Shown here: one piece after another, positions 59,771 to 64,000 of the stretch | Position numbering within the stretch: the first letter of the stretch is position 1 | Layout of the letters: each line of letters starts with the position of its first letter | NCBI GenBank assembly: GCA_037176845.1 | Contig: JAYKXP010000122.1 | Coordinates: 62,001-126,000 of the forward strand | DNA: 64,000 bases | Source of the DNA: Paramarasmius palmivorus | Taxonomy: Eukaryota; Basidiomycota; Agaricomycetes; Agaricales; Marasmiaceae | Direction of reading: 5' to 3' | The notes under the pieces: generated by a model | What the model saw: only the letters and a program-made list of their open reading frames with translations | What the model was told of the DNA's origin: nothing | Databases searched by the model: none | Program-made: the position numbers and the translations under genes

Positions 59771-60085
59771 TCTCCGAGGCTCTAACCTTCGCCGGTGAGT
59801 TCGCTCACCGTATGTGCTTGAACAAGCGACGCTAGTCTGTCCGCCCATCGCGGAGGTCTTCCCGACTCTTTACTCGGCGCTGCGATGTGGCATGAGGCAA
59901 TCAATGCAGAATTCCATCTATGGTTTTGACTGTTCTTTGCATGCCGAATGAAATGCCCCGTGGCGATGGCACACATAGAATGTTTAGCCTAGTCTACCTG
60001 ACCAGACTCCAGATTCGGAGATAGCGGGGGAGCACGTACGGGTAGGAGGCGGATCACGATTTACGTCGGCCAATGCAACGAGTCA
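59771..60085 (+). repeat. Degenerate direct repeat, copy 2
   Basis: Second copy of the repeat at 58459-58775, with CCGCCCATCGCGGA near 59841 and GGATCACGATTTACGTCGGCC near 60051. The two copies flank the inverted-repeat element. Confidence 0.55.
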
Positions 60086-60399
60086 CGACACTTAGATATG
60101 CTTGGAGCCTCAGACTGTTGACGTGTTCAATCAAACCGGAGGCTCTCCAATTCCTTGCTAGGTAGGTCACTTGGTGGTTAAGCGTAAATACGTCCTATGT
60201 CATGCCTAGGAGAATATATTTGGATTCGTTCAAAGTCGACGACATATCTGAGTACACCCAAGTCTAATCAAATCGCTCGATACGATCTATTGACCAATAA
60301 TATACGTGCAAGGATAGCTCCACTCGTGCCCATGACGTCTTGGTCCTCTCATCTCGTCGCTATTAGTAGGTGCACGTCGTCCCGCAGCTGCAGTGCGCC

Positions 60400-60900
60400 G
60401 CCCACAAGCTACCGTATGTCATTTGACTCCGGATCTGTGCGGGGGATCACTGGTGAGACTCGAATCAGACGTTGTGCATGCAATGAACCAGACAAAGTCG
60501 GCATCCAACTGTTTGTAACGGCACAACGATGCCGGTATATGCCGACTGGAAAAGCCAAGTTTTCTAGGTCCGCAACTCCGCTGATTTTCATTGCCAGGCG
60601 CCCCATTTCATCTTTCCATCATGATTCATTGACAGGCACCCTGAACACTTGTCATCAAGCTCTAGTTCTCGCAGACTCGAGTACGGTGCGACCCGTATCA
60701 GGGTAACCTTTGGGGTTAGGCGATGCCTTCTATAGAAACCAAGCCAAGATGCTCGGTTTTCGAGAATCGAAATACAATGTAGGTTCGGGATCTGATGTAA
60801 CTTCAAGTACCGCGGACAAGTAGAATACTCGATCCTATGTCCGACAATACAGCGGCCACCTAACACCGGCATACTACTTCGCAATATAAAAGCCGTCCTG
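60400..60900 (-). pseudogene. Possible F-box/LRR-type gene fragment
   Basis: Minus-strand frames at about 60890-60610 and 60606-60409 carry leucine-rich, LRR-like stretches (CPRYLKLHQIPNLHCISIL, YSSLRELELDD, GVADLENLAFPVGIY). The frame changes near 60600 without a clear intron and no F-box start is seen. Weak call; it may be a relic. Confidence 0.25.
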
Positions 60901-60944
60901 ATTTCTGAGTCGTCGTTCCCCAGAAAATTCCTGCTCGCTCTGCC

Positions 60945-61697
60945 ATGTCCCTCACAAGAGCATCCCTCACAATCGCTCAAGCCATCGCCCATCATTATGC
61001 GATGACACCCCCGAATCCTACAGAGGAAAAGACACGTTACCACAAGGAAGAGTGGTGGGTGTTGCAAATAGCACCGTTCATCTTTAGAGTGAGTTTCCTC
61101 GGACAGGTCCCCTTAAATGTTGCTTAAGAACGGTTTTAGATGCACTCAGTCATACTCTGGATATGCTCTACATTCGAAATATTGAGCTATCTCTGTGCTC
61201 TATATTTTCCCTCGAGTGTTCCGTTCCCTACGAACGTCGTATGCCCTGTCAACTTCCAGCTTGGCGTTCCCTCTTCGCCCTCGCCAATCTTTTTAATTGG
61301 TAGTCTTGCTCTTTTTCTGGGCGCATATATCCGGCTCGACTGCTTCAAGGCTCTCGGTCGCTTATTCACCTTCGACCTCACTCTTCAAGAGAACCATAAA
61401 CTGATTACAACCCGTTTCTACGGGTATGTACGTCACCCTGCATATACTGGATCTTTACTCCTTGTCGTTGGCATCACTCTCTCGCATTTTACCGAGGGTA
61501 GCTGGCTGACAGAGTGTGGGCCCCTCCGTTCACCGACGCTGTCACTCGTTGTAGCTGCTGCGTGGTGGGCATGGGTCATGGCCGTTGCGATCAGTCGTGT
61601 TCAAGCAGAAGATGCTCAGATGAAGAAGACCTTTGGAGAGGAGTGGGAGAAGTACGCGATAGAAGTCCCATGGTGGTTCTTCCCTGGTATCGCATGA
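60945..61697 (+). CDS. Protein-S-isoprenylcysteine O-methyltransferase (Ste14/ICMT family)
   Basis: Methylates the C-terminal prenyl-cysteine of CaaX proteins such as Ras-type GTPases and mating pheromones in the endoplasmic reticulum membrane, using S-adenosylmethionine. Two exons: the first from ATG 60945 (SLTRASLTIAQAIAHHY), intron about 61089-61139 (GTGAGT … TTTTAG), then a long exon. Hydrophobic helices at ILWICSTFEILSYLCALYF and IFLIGSLALFLGAYI. The catalytic core is RFYGYVRHPAYTGSLLL (RHPxYxG, about 61410-61460), then the helix LSLVVAAAWWAWVMAVAIS and the C-terminal SRVQAEDAQMKKTFGEEWEKY with W and PGI, all classic for ICMT. About 230 residues, normal for the family. A first helix may be encoded in exon 1. 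Intact. Confidence 0.85.
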
Positions 61698-62576
61698 AGG
61701 CATTGTGAGTATTCTGGCATCATTTCTGTGAGAGTTTGATCTGACCTCGGCTTTTCTCTCGTGTAGTCATGCGAGCAGAATATTTGTTAGGATACCCACC
61801 CTAGTTCGTACTCGGGTGACCATAAAGACAATGTATTTTTATTACACCTTCTCACATCACGACTACGTCCCCAAAAGTAGGCTAGATCCTCGACCTCCTC
61901 CTTTCAGGTCTCTTCTATGCCGTATCTTTTATATCCCATGAAGCAGCACACCTACGCAAGACAATAGTATTTAATTTGTTACTACCATAATCTATGCCTG
62001 TAGAATCCATCTGTCTACTCCATCCAGAGCGCAAGGTAATCGAGCGCAAAAAGACTTATGATTGACTTTGCACCACATGTCAGGCAGCCAATAATGCAAT
62101 CCGTCAATGTGTTCTACTAGTATGTTCTACTAAAACACGCCGGCGCATCCATACTGCTGCTCTGATCTGATCAATGATGAGAATGTTGCATGGGTGACAG
62201 CGTCGATGGCTACTCGTGTTTTCCGAGGGAATCTGTTTCCTTTCTCTGAAACAAAGAACGTGACCAAATGGTGTCTTGGAACCCAATACAGTATGGTGTG
62301 GTTCGCCAGTGTATGCTACCTGTTTATGCCAGATTGAAGGCACAAATTTGGTTGCTATAATAGGCTCGGTGATTCGGCGTCGGGATATGGAAGCTCGGAG
62401 GGTGGCTCGTGAGGAACCCCTGCTCAAACAACAGACGTGGGAACAAGTAATCATTCGGGACAGTCTATAATTCGAACAGTACAGCAAGTATCTTCGGACG
62501 ATTTATGAGACCCGTATTATCTGTTTCCATCAAGTGTTATAGGGATGTGCTGCGGAAATAGCGATGTTAACAGGAG
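61698..62576. other. Intergenic
   Basis: A short frame at about 62360-62470 (+) reads VIRRRDMEARRVAREEPLL…TWEQ, which vaguely recalls the tail of methyltransferases of the isoprenylcysteine type, but nothing upstream supports a second gene. Otherwise empty. Confidence 0.3.
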
Positions 62577-64000
62577 AAGTGTAGCAGCAGACTGTACTCA
62601 CATCCGAACTGTTCAAATCCCTCTCGAATCAATCGCGCATGTACGTCACTCCTAGGCTTGATGCGGCACTGGAAAGGCGCAGGACGGCTATTCAAGGTGT
62701 TTGTTCAGCAGTGACGCTTCGTGGTGCAACTTTAAAGCTTACTTCTGTAAGGACGAGACATACTCGACTTTCGGTTCGATGATGTTGCCATGACTATCCA
62801 CCGACTTGGATATCTCGAATGCGGATAGCATTGTCACAACGGTTAAAAACATAGACGACTGCGCGAGGAATCGTCCAGGACAAATTCTAGACATCCAGTT
62901 ATTAACGTGTAGTTGGCGAGTTATCAAGCTACGTACCTTCTACCGAATCCAAAACCAGCAGTGGTATCTCGAATGTCAGGATTGATTTTGCCGTCCTTAA
63001 TCCAGCGATCGGGGTTGAATCGGTAAGGGTCTGGGTACATATCTTCGTCGTGGAGGATCGCCCTATGTGCTAATGAGTGGTCTGATTGCTACGGGCTAGC
63101 GCAAAACGCACCAAGCATTGGGAATGACAGTAGAATCCTTAGGGATGTGATATCCGCGGTACTCATCCTCAACGTGAATATAATGAATCACGCCTTGGTT
63201 GTTTTCAATACTAGCAATTACAAAGGCTATAATCACTTACCGACGGGTCCGATGGGCTGCCATCTGAATGCATAGGTGAGTTTCAATGCGCTTCCGATAG
63301 TAGAAATAATCAGTACCTCATGACTTCGTACATGATGGCCGTGCAGTACGGCAAAGCGTCCTTGTCTGCAAAGTCCGGAAGACGACCGGAGCCAACGACT
63401 CGATCCAATTCCTGCTGGGCTTTCAACTGGTATTCCGGAAAACATACCATTGCCAGGATAAACGACAATAACCCTGTGTAGATTGTATCTGTTCCAGCTG
63501 CATAGACTAAGTCGGTGATCCTGCGATGGTCATGTATCGGACCTACCTTCATACATCGTCGCTGCAGTCTCCTTTACTGTCTCCTCCGTATAACCTGCAT
63601 CTTGACTCTCAGAAAGCTTCTGCAAAGAGTTGGATACAAAAGACTCTCGTGCAATACCCGTATCCTTGAATTGAAACGGTCAATAAGAAGAATGTGTAAC
63701 CTGTGAGGACTCACGAGCTCATTTCTGGTCACTGCGAATGGCTGATTCGCTAGATCCTGATAGATTTTTCTCCATTCCTTTGCTTTTCGCTTAAAGCCTG
63801 CACCGGGAAACCATTCGGGAACATATTTTAACCACGGAAGCGAGTCCTATGCTCCATCCAGACCGTTTCAATGGTAGAGAACAAAGAGTTACTTACAACG
63901 GCAAATGCTCCTGGATTGAGGGCATTGAGGAACACGTCCAATGCCTTTTCTGCAATATCAATGTGTGGATCGTCATGAGGTAGCGTGTCTATGCCATAAG
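62577..64000 (-). CDS. Cytochrome P450 monooxygenase (C-terminal part, continues past window)
   Basis: Heme-thiolate monooxygenase, expected in the ER membrane with its N-terminal anchor beyond base 64000. Minus-strand exons in order: DTLPHDDPHIDIAEKALDVF and PGAFAV; DSLPWLKYVPEWFPG with FKRKAKEWR (about 63840-63770); the I-helix AGTDTIYTGLLSFILAM (about 63500-63450); LPYCTAIMYEVMR (ExxR, about 63350); WQPIGPVG; VIHYIHVEDEYRGYHIPKDS (about 63190-63130); AILHDEDMYPDPYRFNPDRW (about 63060-63000, the PERF-like region); GFGFGRR spliced to ICPGRFLA, giving the heme-binding FxxGxRxCPG motif with its Cys near 62880; and a last exon PFQCRIKPRS ending at TAA 62577-62579. Introns are short with GT/AG ends. 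The layout is typical of basidiomycete P450s; substrate unknown. No break seen in the part present. Confidence 0.85.

Noticed and set aside
60197..60706. 169-codon plus-strand frame
   Set aside because: No recognisable content; the minus strand has LRR-like segments over the same span, and neither is firm.

Overview
The window is nuclear DNA of a filamentous basidiomycete, most likely an Agaricomycete. Almost every credible gene is cut by several 45-65 nt introns with GT(A/G)NGT donors and YAG acceptors. The protein families (AA7-type flavin oxidases, an NCS1 permease, a GH76-like membrane protein, F-box/LRR proteins, a P450, a Ste14-type methyltransferase, fungal multi-pass membrane proteins) fit that assignment. 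No ribosomal RNA, CRISPR, bacterial operon or viral gene was seen. Gene models were built by eye from splice signals and comparison of paralogues inside the window, so exon edges are approximate unless stated.

Layout. 1-5 kb: no confident protein gene, but two tRNA-like elements. 5.0-10.5 kb: two paralogous, tail-to-tail genes of an unassigned family with a weak MACPF-like signature; the left copy is frame-shifted near its end. 12.5-20 kb: three tandem copies of a secreted berberine-bridge-like FAD oxidase, each predicted to hold its flavin by two covalent bonds, with a shared promoter block. 20.4-26.3 kb: a membrane protein (family A), an NCS1 nucleobase/allantoin-type permease and an F-box protein. 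27.1-30.9 kb: two paralogous small secreted proteins. 32.2-34.6 kb: a GH76-like ectoenzyme with a C-terminal membrane anchor. 34.6-58.2 kb: a cluster of eight multi-pass membrane protein genes or relics of two related families (A and B), with a tRNA-Leu, a TA-flanked MITE-like element and a zinc-binding small protein between them. 58.4-60.1 kb: degenerate direct repeats flanking a perfect 29-bp inverted repeat. 60.9-64 kb: an isoprenylcysteine methyltransferase and a P450 that runs off the end.

The region behaves as accessory DNA: tandem and inverted duplications at several scales, broken copies beside intact ones, and long gene-poor stretches. The FAD oxidases, small secreted proteins and GH76-like enzyme point outward (wall or extracellular carbohydrate or secondary-metabolite chemistry). 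The membrane protein array is the most distinctive part and could be a lineage-specific expansion of sensor-like proteins. That link is inference only.
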